Assembly: GCF_003999195.1 (NCBI RefSeq)
Contig: NZ_RJVR01000327.1
Coordinates: 1 to 64,000 of the forward strand
Source: Streptomyces soli
GTDB taxonomy: Bacteria; Actinomycetota; Actinomycetes; Streptomycetales; Streptomycetaceae
Length of the DNA: 64,000 nucleotides
Direction of reading: 5' to 3'
How positions within the stretch are numbered: position 1 is the first letter of the stretch; each line of letters begins with the position of its first letter. Both the position numbers and the translations under genes were made by a program. Shown here in pieces: positions 26,711 through 35,141 of this stretch. The notes under the pieces were generated by a model, which ran no database searches, was not told the origin of the DNA, and was given only the letters and a program-made list of their open reading frames with translations.

Positions 26711-27277
26711 ATGACGGCTCCCCACTACCGGGAACTCGGCCCGCGCCGGCGCCGCAGGCTGCTGCTGCACTCGCTCGTGCGGTCCTCGCTGAGCACGGCA
26801 ACCCTGGTGACCGTCTACTACCTGGCCCCGCTGGACAGCCCGCGCGACGCGGTCCCGCTGGTGCTCCTCGTGCTGGGCCTCGCGGTCTTCGCCGGGCTGA
26901 TGGCCTGGCAGCTCAGGGCCATCGCGCGAGCGCCGTATCCCCGGCTGCGGGCGGTGGAGGCCCTGTCGATGGCGCTGCCGCTGCTGCTGGTGCTCTTCGC
27001 GGCCGCGTACATCCTGATCGAACAAAATGCGCCGGGTGCCTTCTCGGAGCCGCTGAACCATACGGACGCTCTGTACTTCACGGTCACCGTGTTCGCGACG
27101 GTCGGCTTCGGTGACATCGTCCCGGTGACCGCGACCGCCCGGCTCGTCACGACGGTGCAGATGGTGATCGACCTGCTGGCCATCGGCGTGATCGCGAAGG
27201 TCATCCTCGGCGCCGTCGAGACCGGCCTGCGGCGCCGGGAGTCCGGCCGGCCCGACGAACCCGACGCCCTGTCATGA
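26711..27277 (+). CDS. Two-helix potassium-channel-type protein
   Basis: A 188-residue membrane protein. Two hydrophobic segments (about 20-70) precede a classical pore module: an outer helix (ALPLLLVLFAAAYILIE), a pore helix and filter (YFTVTVFATVGFGDIVPVT), and an inner helix (TVQMVIDLLAIGVIAKVILG). TVGFGD is the K+ selectivity filter. The stop overlaps the start of the CLC-type gene (ATGA), so a K+ and a Cl-/H+ pathway are co-expressed, perhaps for volume or pH homeostasis. Confidence 0.9.
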   Translation: MTAPHYRELGPRRRRRLLLHSLVRSSLSTATLVTVYYLAPLDSPRDAVPLVLLVLGLAVFAGLMAWQLRAIARAPYPRLRAVEALSMALPLLLVLFAAAYILIEQNAPGAFSEPLNHTDALYFTVTVFATVGFGDIVPVTATARLVTTVQMVIDLLAIGVIAKVILGAVETGLRRRESGRPDEPDALS

Positions 27278-28572
27278 CCGCCCCCGCCGCCGCCCCCACG
27301 ACGCCGTCCGAGCTGCTGCGGACCCCCGGCTACCGGCGGCTGCTGCTGCTCGCCGCGCTGGTCGGAATCCCGGTCTCGCTGGTCGCCTTCGGCTTCGTGG
27401 CCCTGGAGCACTTCCTGGAGCACCAGACCTGGTCGTCGCTGCCGCACGCCCTGGGGTACGCCACGCCGCCCTGGTGGTGGCCGCTGCCCGCGCTCGGGCT
27501 GTGCGGGGTGCTGGTGGCCTGCGCCGTCGCGTATCTGCCGGGGCACGGCGGCCATATCCCAGCCAAGGGGCTCGGGGTGTCCCCGACGCTGCCCTCCGAG
27601 GTGCCCGGCGTGATGCTGGCGGCGCTGGCCGGCCTGTCGCTGGGTGCGGTGCTCGGTCCGGAGGCGCCGCTGATGGCGATCGGCAGCGGCCTGGCCCTGT
27701 TGACGGTACGCGCGGCCCGGCGGGCGGCGGCGCCGCAGATCGGCGCGGTGTTGGGCGCGGCCGGCTCGGCGGCGGCGATCTCGACCATCTTCGGCAGCCC
27801 GCTGGTGGCCGCCATCCTGATGATCGAGGCCGCAGGGGTGGCCGGCCCGCAGTTGTTCGCGCTGATCCTGCCGTGCCTGCTGGCCAGCGGCGTCGGCGCG
27901 GTGGTCTTCCACGGCTTCGGCGACTGGACCGGCCTGGACATCGACGCGCTGACCCTGCCCACGATCCCGCCGGTCGAGACGGTGGACGCCGGTGACTTCC
28001 TGTGGGGAGTGCCACTGGCGGTACTGATCGCGGCCGTCGTGGTCGCGGCGATGGCTGTCGGCGGCCGGGTCGCGACCTGGACGGCCCGCGCCGTGGTGCG
28101 GCGCACTGTCGCCGCGGCGGTCGCGGTCGGCGTCTGCGGCAGCGCGTACGCACTGGCCACCGACCGCTCGCCGGAGGAGGTCGCGCTCTCCGGGCAGGCC
28201 CTGCTCGCCGAGCTCGCGGCCGATCCGCACTCCTGGCCGGTCTCCGCGCTGCTCCTGCTGCTGTTCTTCAAGGGCCTGGCCTGGAGCGTCTCGCTGGGCG
28301 CCCTGCGCGGCGGTCCGGTCTTCCCGGCGGTGTTCCTGGGCTCGGCCCTGGCCATGGCCTGTTCGGCGCTGCCCGGCTTCGGGGTGACGCCCGCGCTGGC
28401 GGTGGGCCTGACGGCGGGCGGGACGGCTGTGCTGCGTCTGCCGGTTTCGGCGTCGGTGCTGGCCACGCTGCTTTTGGGCAAGGACGCGGCCGATCAGATG
28501 CCGCTGGTCATCGTCGCCTCGGTGGTGGCCTGCGCCGCCGGTGAGTTGCTGCGCGGCCGGTTCACGACGTGA
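27274..28572 (+). CDS. CLC-type chloride channel/transporter
   Basis: A 432-residue membrane protein with about ten or more spans. CLC signatures are LGAVLGPEAPLMAIGSGLA (the GxEGP-like motif, here GPEAP), GSAAAISTIFGSPLVAAILM and LGALRGGPVFPAVFLG (the GxFxP-type motif). It is expected to move chloride across the cytoplasmic membrane, as a channel or a Cl-/H+ exchanger. Coupled by a 4-bp overlap to the potassium channel gene upstream; converges on the NAD(P)H-binding protein gene by 11 bp. Confidence 0.9.
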   Translation: MTAPAAAPTTPSELLRTPGYRRLLLLAALVGIPVSLVAFGFVALEHFLEHQTWSSLPHALGYATPPWWWPLPALGLCGVLVACAVAYLPGHGGHIPAKGLGVSPTLPSEVPGVMLAALAGLSLGAVLGPEAPLMAIGSGLALLTVRAARRAAAPQIGAVLGAAGSAAAISTIFGSPLVAAILMIEAAGVAGPQLFALILPCLLASGVGAVVFHGFGDWTGLDIDALTLPTIPPVETVDAGDFLWGVPLAVLIAAVVVAAMAVGGRVATWTARAVVRRTVAAAVAVGVCGSAYALATDRSPEEVALSGQALLAELAADPHSWPVSALLLLLFFKGLAWSVSLGALRGGPVFPAVFLGSALAMACSALPGFGVTPALAVGLTAGGTAVLRLPVSASVLATLLLGKDAADQMPLVIVASVVACAAGELLRGRFTT

Positions 28573-29176
28573 TGGCCACAGCCTGCCTCACGTACTCGCC
28601 CTTGCCGAGCTCCTCCAGCATGAAGTGGGCGACGTCGGCGTACGAGATCTTCGAGGTGAGCCCGAGCCGCAGATCCGTACCTGCGCGGTAGCGCCCGGTG
28701 CGGGGGCCGCCCCCGAGGACGGCCGGGCAGACGATGGTCCACTGGTCGCCTTCGGCCCGGACGAGGGCATCCTGGCGGTTCTTGTCCAGCATGATCTGCC
28801 GGATGGCCACGGACATGGCGTAGAAGTACAGGTCCTTGCGGCGGCCCTCGCCGGTGTCGTAGCAGCCCACGGCGATCAGGCGGCGTACGCCCTTGTCCCT
28901 CATCGCCGGAAGGATCGCGCGCATGCCGTCGGTGCAGACGGTGACGCCCCACGGCTTGCGGGTGCCCAGGGCGCTGAGGACGGCGTCGGAGCCCTCGATC
29001 GTACGCGCCACGGCGGCGGCGTCCTGTACGGAGCCGGGCTCGACCCGCAGCCCCTCGCGGGCCGGAAGGGCGGCGGGATCGCGGACCAGGGCCGATATCT
29101 GGTGGCCGCCGGCCAGGGCCTGGTCGACAAGTTGGCGGCCGACGTGGCCGGTGGCTCCGAATACGGCCAGGCGCAT
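28562..29176 (-). CDS. NAD(P)-binding atypical SDR (NmrA/BVR-B-like)
   Basis: A 204-residue single Rossmann domain: RLAVFGATGHVGRQLVDQAL at the N-terminus and SDAVLSALGTRKPW, typical of the atypical SDR group that includes biliverdin reductase B and NAD(P)H-binding YwnB-like proteins. The YFYAMSVAIRQIMLDKNRQD helix and WTIVCPAVLGGGP complete the fold. Function probably reductase or NADP sensor. ATG 29176 starts directly on the first strand and is preferred over 29182. Confidence 0.85.
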   Translation of the reverse strand: MRLAVFGATGHVGRQLVDQALAGGHQISALVRDPAALPAREGLRVEPGSVQDAAAVARTIEGSDAVLSALGTRKPWGVTVCTDGMRAILPAMRDKGVRRLIAVGCYDTGEGRRKDLYFYAMSVAIRQIMLDKNRQDALVRAEGDQWTIVCPAVLGGGPRTGRYRAGTDLRLGLTSKISYADVAHFMLEELGKGEYVRQAVAITS

Positions 29177-29219
29177 GTCCATCCACCTCTTCCGGGGGCG
29201 GGCGCCCCCAGCGGTCAGC

Positions 29220-29774
29220 CTACGGCTGCGCGGCCCCTGACCCGGAGTCGGGCGCCTGCTGTTCCCGTTCCCGCAGGATTTTGGCGCGGTGCGTCAGCAC
29301 GGCCGCGGCCGCGAGGGCGCTCGCGGAGAAGGCCACGGCCCCCACCCAGGGGCGGTCGAGGCAGTGGCCGGTGAGGTGGTCGAGCGAGTAGCGGCCGGGC
29401 CCCGCGATGCCGATGCCGGCGGCGGAGTAGCCGAGGAAGGCGGGCAACTCGAAGCCGCCGGACATGGCGAAGAAGCCGGCTGGGGCGTGCACCGAGACGG
29501 CTCCGGCCATGGCGCCGGCCGCGGCCGCACCGGCGGCGGGGGTGGCCAGGCCAAGGGCGAGCAGGGCGCCGCCGCCGGCCTCGCCGAGTCCGGCGGCCAG
29601 GGCGCTCGGCTTGCTGGGCACGAAGCCCATGTGCTCCATGGCGGAGGCGGTGCCGTCCAGGCCGAGACCGCCGAACCACCCGAAAAGCTTCTGGGCGCCA
29701 TGGGCGAACAGCACGCTGCCGAGGCCGAGACGCAGGGCGAGCAGTCCGAGGTCCTTCCGGTTGAACTGGGCCAT
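29220..29774 (-). CDS. DoxX-family membrane protein
   Basis: A 184-residue protein. DLGLLALRLGLGSVLFAHGA then QKLFGWFGGLGLDGTASAME is the DoxX hallmark, followed by KPSALAAGLGEAGGGALLAL and two further spans, four in total. DoxX proteins are proposed to link to redox stress and thiosulfate or quinone chemistry; function here is unknown. The start is set by AGGAGAGG upstream of ATG 29774. Divergent from zwf with a 230-bp gap. Confidence 0.87.
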   Translation of the reverse strand: MAQFNRKDLGLLALRLGLGSVLFAHGAQKLFGWFGGLGLDGTASAMEHMGFVPSKPSALAAGLGEAGGGALLALGLATPAAGAAAAGAMAGAVSVHAPAGFFAMSGGFELPAFLGYSAAGIGIAGPGRYSLDHLTGHCLDRPWVGAVAFSASALAAAAVLTHRAKILREREQQAPDSGSGAAQP

Positions 29775-30007
29775 GACCGGGTCCTCTCCTGGCGGCGGAT
29801 AGGTGTCCAGTCTTCGCGCCTGCCCCGTCCGGCGCCGCCCAGGCTGGTCCGATCGGGCATGCCGCGCACCCACGCGGCGCTCCGGAGGTGATCTCGGACG
29901 GGTTCGCGGGTACGAGCCCACGGCGGGCCCGGAAACAGACCCGGGAACAACCACGTCCGTTCGGCGGTTCGCTCGCACAGAGCAACTCGGAAGGAGCCCT
30001 GATCAGG

Positions 30008-31585
30008 GTGAGTAGTCCAACGGCCGAGGCCGGCGCGGCAGGGTCTGCGGCGAAGGGAAGCGCAGAATGGCACAACCCGCTTCGCGCCCCGTTCGACCGC
30101 CGTCTGCCCCGTATCGCCGGCCCGTCCGGCCTGGTGGTCTTCGGCGTCACCGGTGACCTGTCCCGTAAGAAGCTGATGCCGGCCGTCTACGACCTGGCCA
30201 ACAGAGGCCTGCTGCCACCCGGCTTCTCCCTGCTCGGCTTCGCCCGCCGGGACTGGGGGGACGAGGACTTCGCGCAGGTCGTCCACGACTCGGTGAAGGA
30301 ACACTCGCGGACCGAGTTCCGCGAGGAGGTCTGGCAGCAGCTCGCCGAGGGCATGCGTTTCGTGCCCGGCGAGTTCGACGACGACCAGGCCTTCGAACGG
30401 CTGCGCGAGGCGGTGGGCGAGCTCGACAAGGAGCGGGGGACGAGCGGCAACTTCGCCTTCTACCTCTCGGTGCCGCCCAAGTTCTTCCCCAAGGTGGTGC
30501 AGCAGCTCAAGAAGCACGGCCTGGCCGACGCCCCGGCCGGCTCCTGGCGGCGCGCGGTCATCGAGAAGCCCTTCGGCCACGACCTCAAGAGCGCCGAGGC
30601 GCTCAACCAGGTCATCCACGAGGTCTTCCCGCCCCAGGAGGTCTTCCGGATCGACCACTACCTCGGCAAGGAGACGGTCCAGAACATCCTGGCGCTGCGC
30701 TTCGCCAACACGATGTTCGAGCCCATCTGGAACCGGTCGTTCGTCGACCACATCCAGATCACCATGGCCGAGGACATCGGCATCGGCGGCCGGGCCGGCT
30801 ACTACGACGGCATCGGCGCCGCCCGCGACGTCATCCAGAACCACCTGCTGCAGCTCCTCGCGCTCACCGCGATGGAGGAGCCCTCCGGTTTCGACGCCGA
30901 GGCCCTGGTCACCGAGAAGCTCAAGGTCCTCAAGGCCGCCAAGCTCCCGGACGACCTGGGCAAGCACACCGTGCGCGGCCAGTACGCCGCCGGGTGGCAG
31001 GGCGGCGAGTTGGTCGTGGGCTACCTGGAGGAGGAGGGCATCAATCCGCAGTCCAAGACCGACACCTACGCCGCCATCAAACTGGAGATCGACAACCGCC
31101 GTTGGGCGGGCGTGCCGTTCTATCTCCGCACCGGCAAACGCCTGGGACGCCGCGTCACCGAGATCGCGGTGGTCTTCCAGCGGGCTCCCCACTCCCCCTT
31201 CGACACCACCGACACCCAGGAGCTGGGGCAGAACGCCCTGGTCATCCGGGTCCAGCCGGACGAGGGCATCACGGTGCGCTTCGGCTCGAAGGTGCCGGGC
31301 ACCTCGATGGAGATCCGGGACGTGACGATGGACTTCGCGTACGGCGAGTCCTTCACCACGGCCAGCCCGGAGGCGTACGAGCGGCTGATCCTGGACGTCC
31401 TCCTCGGTGACGCCAACCTCTTCCCCCGCCTCCAGGAAGTTGAGGAGTCCTGGAAGATCCTCGACCCGATCGAGGAATACTGGGACAAGCACGGCCGGCC
31501 CGAGCAGTACACGGCCGGGACCTGGGGCCCGAAAGCGGCGGACGAGATGCTCGCACGAGACGGCAGGAGCTGGCGCCGGCCATGA
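30008..31585 (+). CDS. zwf: Glucose-6-phosphate 1-dehydrogenase
   Basis: A 525-residue cytosolic enzyme. It oxidises glucose 6-phosphate to 6-phosphogluconolactone with NADP, the first step of the oxidative pentose phosphate pathway. Seen: the coenzyme motif VVFGVTGDLSRKKLMPAVYD, EKPFGHDL, the active-site motif RIDHYLGKETVQNILALRFA and RWAGVPFYLRTGKRLGRRVTE. GTG 30008 follows GGAAGGAG and is the likely start; the frame is open further upstream to 29888. It overlaps opcA by 4 bp. Confidence 0.95.
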   Translation: MSSPTAEAGAAGSAAKGSAEWHNPLRAPFDRRLPRIAGPSGLVVFGVTGDLSRKKLMPAVYDLANRGLLPPGFSLLGFARRDWGDEDFAQVVHDSVKEHSRTEFREEVWQQLAEGMRFVPGEFDDDQAFERLREAVGELDKERGTSGNFAFYLSVPPKFFPKVVQQLKKHGLADAPAGSWRRAVIEKPFGHDLKSAEALNQVIHEVFPPQEVFRIDHYLGKETVQNILALRFANTMFEPIWNRSFVDHIQITMAEDIGIGGRAGYYDGIGAARDVIQNHLLQLLALTAMEEPSGFDAEALVTEKLKVLKAAKLPDDLGKHTVRGQYAAGWQGGELVVGYLEEEGINPQSKTDTYAAIKLEIDNRRWAGVPFYLRTGKRLGRRVTEIAVVFQRAPHSPFDTTDTQELGQNALVIRVQPDEGITVRFGSKVPGTSMEIRDVTMDFAYGESFTTASPEAYERLILDVLLGDANLFPRLQEVEESWKILDPIEEYWDKHGRPEQYTAGTWGPKAADEMLARDGRSWRRP

Positions 31586-32523
31586 ACATCGACCTGACAC
31601 AGACCACTTCAAGCAAAATCAACTCCGCGCTGATCAAGGCCCGCAGGGCCACCGGAAGCCCGGCCGTCGGCATGGTGCTGACCCTCGTCATCGTCACCGA
31701 CGAGGGCAACCACTACGACGCCCTCAAGGCCGCCAGCGACGCCTCGAAGGAACACCCGTCGCGGATCCTGGTCGTCATCAAGCGCCCGGGCCGCACCCAG
31801 CGCGACCGCAAGAACACCCGCCTGGACGCCGAGGTACGGGTGGGCGGGGAGACCGGCACCGGCGAGACCGTCCTGCTCCGGATGCACGGCGAACTGGCGG
31901 ACCACGCGCACAGCGTGGTGCTGCCCCTGCTCCTGCCGGACGCGCCCGTCGTCGTCTGGTGGCCGGTCGACGCAGCCGAGAATCCGGCCAATGACCCGCT
32001 CGGCGCCCTGGCCCAGCGGCGGATCACCGACGCGTACGCCGTCGAGCAGCCGCTGAGGCAACTGGCGCTGCGGGCCGCCTCGTACACCCCCGGCGACACC
32101 GATCTGTCCTGGACCCGGCTGACCCCGTGGCGCAGTATGCTCGCCGCCGCGCTCGACCAGGCCCGGGCCACCGTCACCTCGGCGGCCGTGGAGAGCGAGG
32201 CGGACAACCCGAGCGCCGAACTGCTGGCCCGCTGGCTGGGCGCGCGGCTGCGGGTGCCGGTGGAGCGGGTGGTCACCGAAGGCCCGGTGGTCACCGCCGT
32301 ACGGCTGCGCACGCCCGACGGCGAGATCCACATCGACCGGCCGGAGGGGCCGTTGGCCAGGCTGTCGATTCCCGGCCAGCCGATCCGGCATCTGGCGCTC
32401 AAGGTGCGGACGACCGCGGAGCTGATCGCCGAGGAGCTGCGCCGGCTCGACCCGGACGAGGCGTACGCGGAGGCGCTGCGCTACGAGGAGAAGCCGGTCG
32501 AGGGCGCGACAGCCGCTGCCTGA
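31582..32523 (+). CDS. opcA: Glucose-6-phosphate dehydrogenase assembly protein OpcA
   Basis: A 313-residue protein needed for assembly or redox activation of glucose-6-phosphate dehydrogenase. Signatures: MNIDLTQTTSSKINSALIKA, TLVIVTDEG, SRILVVIKRPG, PDAPVVVWWP, DLSWTRLTPWRSMLAAALDQ and a C-terminal RRLDPDEAYAEAL. The ATGA overlap with zwf is the usual actinobacterial arrangement. tal, tkt and pgl are not adjacent, so this may be a second, stand-alone zwf-opcA copy. Confidence 0.95.
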   Translation: MNIDLTQTTSSKINSALIKARRATGSPAVGMVLTLVIVTDEGNHYDALKAASDASKEHPSRILVVIKRPGRTQRDRKNTRLDAEVRVGGETGTGETVLLRMHGELADHAHSVVLPLLLPDAPVVVWWPVDAAENPANDPLGALAQRRITDAYAVEQPLRQLALRAASYTPGDTDLSWTRLTPWRSMLAAALDQARATVTSAAVESEADNPSAELLARWLGARLRVPVERVVTEGPVVTAVRLRTPDGEIHIDRPEGPLARLSIPGQPIRHLALKVRTTAELIAEELRRLDPDEAYAEALRYEEKPVEGATAAA

Positions 32524-32526
32524 CGG

Positions 32527-33399
32527 CTACTTCAGGAGTCTGGACAGGCGGCGGTCCGCGAGGGGCTTGCCGCCTGTCTGGCACGTCGGGCAGTACTGGA
32601 GCGAGGAGTCGCTGAAGGAGACCTCTCGCACGGTGTCGCCGCAGACCGGGCAGGGCTCACCGGTGCGGCCGTGCACGCGCAGGCCGCTCTTCTTCTCGGC
32701 CTTGAGCTTGCCGACGTCGATGCCGCGTGAGCGCTCGATGGCCTCGCCGAGGGTGCTGCCGATGGCCTGGTAGAGCCGGGCGATGTCCTCCTCGGTGAGG
32801 CTCGCGGCGAGTTTGAAGGGCGACATACGGGCGACGTGCAGCACCTCGTCTGAGTAGGCGTTGCCGATGCCCGCGATGACTCTCTGGTCGCGCAGCACTC
32901 CCTTGATCTGCCGTCGTTCGCCGCTGAGCAGCGCCGTGAACGCCTCCAGGGTGAAGGCCGGGTCGAGGGGGTCGGGGCCCAGCCGCGCGATGCCGGGTAC
33001 GTCCGCCGGGTCGGCGACGACGTAGACTGCGAGGCTCTTCTTGGTGCCCGCCTCGGTGAGGTCGAAGCCGGTGTCGGCGTCGGGCTCGGCGAGGACCACC
33101 CTCAGCGCCAGCGGGCCCTTGCCGGGGCGCGGCGGTGTGTCGGGCAGCTTCTCCTTCCACTGCAGCCAGCCGGCGCGGGCGAGGTGGAAGACCAGGTGCG
33201 GCCCGCCCTCGGTGGCGATGTCGAGGAACTTGCCGTGCCGGCGCACGCCGCTGACCGTACGCCCCTCAAGGGCGCTCAGCGGGGGGTCGTATGTGTTCAG
33301 GACACTCACCGCGACCGGCAGCACCCAGCCGATGGCACGGCCGGTGAGCCGCTCGGTGAGGAATCCGGCGAGCGCTTCGACCTCCGGGAGCTCCGGCAT
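32527..33399 (-). CDS. Fpg/Nei-family DNA glycosylase/AP lyase
   Basis: A 290-residue base-excision-repair enzyme. MPELPEVEALAGFL supplies the catalytic Pro2-Glu3 pair. The H2TH region includes QIKGVLRDQRVIAGIGNAYS then DEVL. A C-terminal zinc finger has CPVCG and YCPTCQTGG. It removes oxidised bases and nicks the abasic site. It is shorter in homology to classical MutM than to the actinobacterial Nei-like/Fpg2 group, so no symbol is given. Convergent with opcA (4 bp apart). Confidence 0.93.
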   Translation of the reverse strand: MPELPEVEALAGFLTERLTGRAIGWVLPVAVSVLNTYDPPLSALEGRTVSGVRRHGKFLDIATEGGPHLVFHLARAGWLQWKEKLPDTPPRPGKGPLALRVVLAEPDADTGFDLTEAGTKKSLAVYVVADPADVPGIARLGPDPLDPAFTLEAFTALLSGERRQIKGVLRDQRVIAGIGNAYSDEVLHVARMSPFKLAASLTEEDIARLYQAIGSTLGEAIERSRGIDVGKLKAEKKSGLRVHGRTGEPCPVCGDTVREVSFSDSSLQYCPTCQTGGKPLADRRLSRLLK

Positions 33400-33469
33400 A
33401 CGCCCAGTGTGCCGCAGCGCGCGGCGGACTGCATGGCAACTGTTCCGTCGTCCGCCACAGTTCGTTTCC

Positions 33470-33625
33470 GTGACTCCTCCCCCTCGTAAACAAGGGGGCT
33501 TCTCACTCGACTCCAAGGAGTCTCATGACGGCCAAGCCCTGACCGCTGCCGAGGCAGATGCGGAGCATATCGCGGCTCCGGCACTCAGGATGCGTTTCCC
33601 GCCCGGCCTGAAGGCCGGGATTCCC
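33470..33625. mobile_element. Non-autonomous IS200/IS605-related element (PATE/MITE-like), 156 bp
   Basis: Its left 30 bp (GTGACTCCTCCCCCTCGTAA plus a hairpin) match the left edge of the complete IS at 54651. Its right 35 bp (TTCCCGCCCGGCCTGAAGGC plus GGGATTCCC) match the right edge of that IS at 56469. Both terminal hairpins are present, one with a single mismatch, but there is no transposase. About 90 bp of unrelated passenger sequence lies between. The TnpA encoded at 55952 could act on it in trans. Exact end points are uncertain by a few bases. Confidence 0.8.
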
Positions 33626-33685
33626 ACGCAAGGAGAGAGATGGAGAACTGGACAGCGGACGGGCTGACCTGAATGATCAGGGACC

Positions 33686-34378
33686 ATGGCTGAACCTCTC
33701 CCGATGCCCGCCGTCCCGAAGGGCGTGGCGGGGCGTGCGCTGGACCCGACCGAGGTGATACCCCACCCCCGGCCGCTGCAGCCGAGCGAGCCCGGCGGTG
33801 CCAGGGTGATCAGCGGCGAGGTCGTCGGTGCCCGGCACCGCGCGCGGCGGGCACGCCGCCCAGGGCCCGGTTCGGCGGTCACCGTGGTGCTCTCGGCGAC
33901 GGGCGCGGTCGCGGGGCTGTCCCTGCTGATGCCGCACGGCGGGTCGTCGACCACAGCACAGGCCCACACCCCGCAACCGCCGAAGTCGGCCGCGGAGGAC
34001 ACGGCGGATGTCGCCTCCGAACCGGTCGCGACGGGGTCTGTCGTCGGCGCGAAGGCTGACGTCGCGCAGCAGGCGTCCACGTCGGACCGTGCGAACAGTT
34101 CCGGGACTTCGGCGGCGACGACCACGTCCACCACCTCCGTCGTGACGGCCGCCACGACGACCGGCAGCGGCAAGCACGCCAGGGCCAGCGGCACATGGGA
34201 CACCAACGACTGGCAGGAGGCCATCGCACGGGCCGCCGCCGCCCAGCGGGCTTCCCAGCAGGACCAGACCGGCCGGCACCGCGCCCCCACCGGATCCGGG
34301 ACCGCGTCCGGATATCAGGGGAGCCAGGACGGCCAGGCGTCTGCGGGCGGCCGGAACCAGAGCACGTGGCGGCACTGA
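33686..34378 (+). CDS. Hypothetical single-pass membrane protein with Ser/Thr/Ala-rich tail
   Basis: A 230-residue frame with a Pro-rich cytosolic N-terminus, a basic stretch (RHRARRARRPG), one hydrophobic segment (about 64-82, AVTVVLSATGAVAGLSLLM) and a long Thr/Ser/Ala/Gln-rich extracytoplasmic tail. No domain is recognised. The tail's low complexity and lack of close neighbours make this less certain than other calls. The ribosome site is weak. A long open frame on the opposite strand is considered a shadow. Confidence 0.5.
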   Translation: MAEPLPMPAVPKGVAGRALDPTEVIPHPRPLQPSEPGGARVISGEVVGARHRARRARRPGPGSAVTVVLSATGAVAGLSLLMPHGGSSTTAQAHTPQPPKSAAEDTADVASEPVATGSVVGAKADVAQQASTSDRANSSGTSAATTTSTTSVVTAATTTGSGKHARASGTWDTNDWQEAIARAAAAQRASQQDQTGRHRAPTGSGTASGYQGSQDGQASAGGRNQSTWRH

Positions 34379-34385
34379 CATAACG

Positions 34386-35005
34386 TCAGGAGAGCTCCTG
34401 CTCGGCCCAGATGGTCTTTCCGGCGGGGGTCTGCCGGGTGCCCCAGCACTGGGTGAGAGGCGACCAGCAGCAGACCGCGACCGCCTTCGTCGAAGAGCGG
34501 GCCCCGGCGCAGGTGAGGGGCGGTGCTGTTGGCGTCCGAGACCTCGGTGATGAGGGTGGTGTCGCGGATCAGGCGCAGCTGTATGGGGCCACCGCCCGCG
34601 TAACGGATGGCGTTGGTGACGAGTTCGCTGACCACCAGCTCCGTGGTGAACACCATCTCGTCGAGTCCCCACTCCTCCAACTGCTCAGCGGCCATCTTGC
34701 GGGCCTCGGCGACGATGGCCGGATCGGAGAGCAGCACTCGTCCTTGAGCGGGAAGAAGTACATGGACCACGCGTGCTCGCGGGCGTGGCCGGGGGCGCGG
34801 GCGTAGCTCTCCCGGGTCAGCGTCTCGCCGGTAGGTCGCGCAGGGGGCGCCCGATGACGTCGGCGGGCTCCCGGCCGAGCAGCCGAGCGGCGGCAGGGTC
34901 ACAGGCGACGACGGTCCCCCGGGCATCGACCGCGACGGCAGGGACCACGGGCGCTGTGCGCCCGCGGCCTTCGTCCTCGCCACCTCGGTCGGCCTCTGTA
35001 CCCAT
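34386..35005 (-). pseudogene. PAS-HATPase remnant of a SpoIIE-type phosphatase
   Basis: From ATG 35005 the minus strand starts a PAS domain (VVACDPAAARLLGREPADVI, then GRPLRDLPA). It shifts frame into ETLTRESYARAPGHAREHAW then SMYFFPLKDE, a second PAS piece. It then jumps to the C-terminal HATPase in a different frame (SDPAIVAEARKMAAEQLEEW, ELVVSELVTNAIRYAGGG, DEGGRGLLLVA), and after another shift ends LTQCWGTRQTPAGKTIWAEQ and ELS. GAF and PP2C domains are missing. Three frames are needed over 620 bp, so it is a pseudogene, though the HATPase core alone is open and could be made. Confidence 0.75.
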
Positions 35006-35141
35006 TGACAGGTCTCTCGTCCTCACCACGGCTTACCCTCAGGATGATCCCTCCTCTCTCCGGTCTCAAGCGGCGCGTGGCACCCTGTGCACAGCGCTGC
35101 CCACCGTTGACACTGAGACAAGGTGATCGTGAGGAGCGCGC

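Noticed and set aside
33523-34290. Minus-strand frame opposite the Ser/Thr-rich membrane protein
   Set aside because: No recognisable protein features; the plus-strand frame has a coherent membrane segment and tail, although neither is strong.
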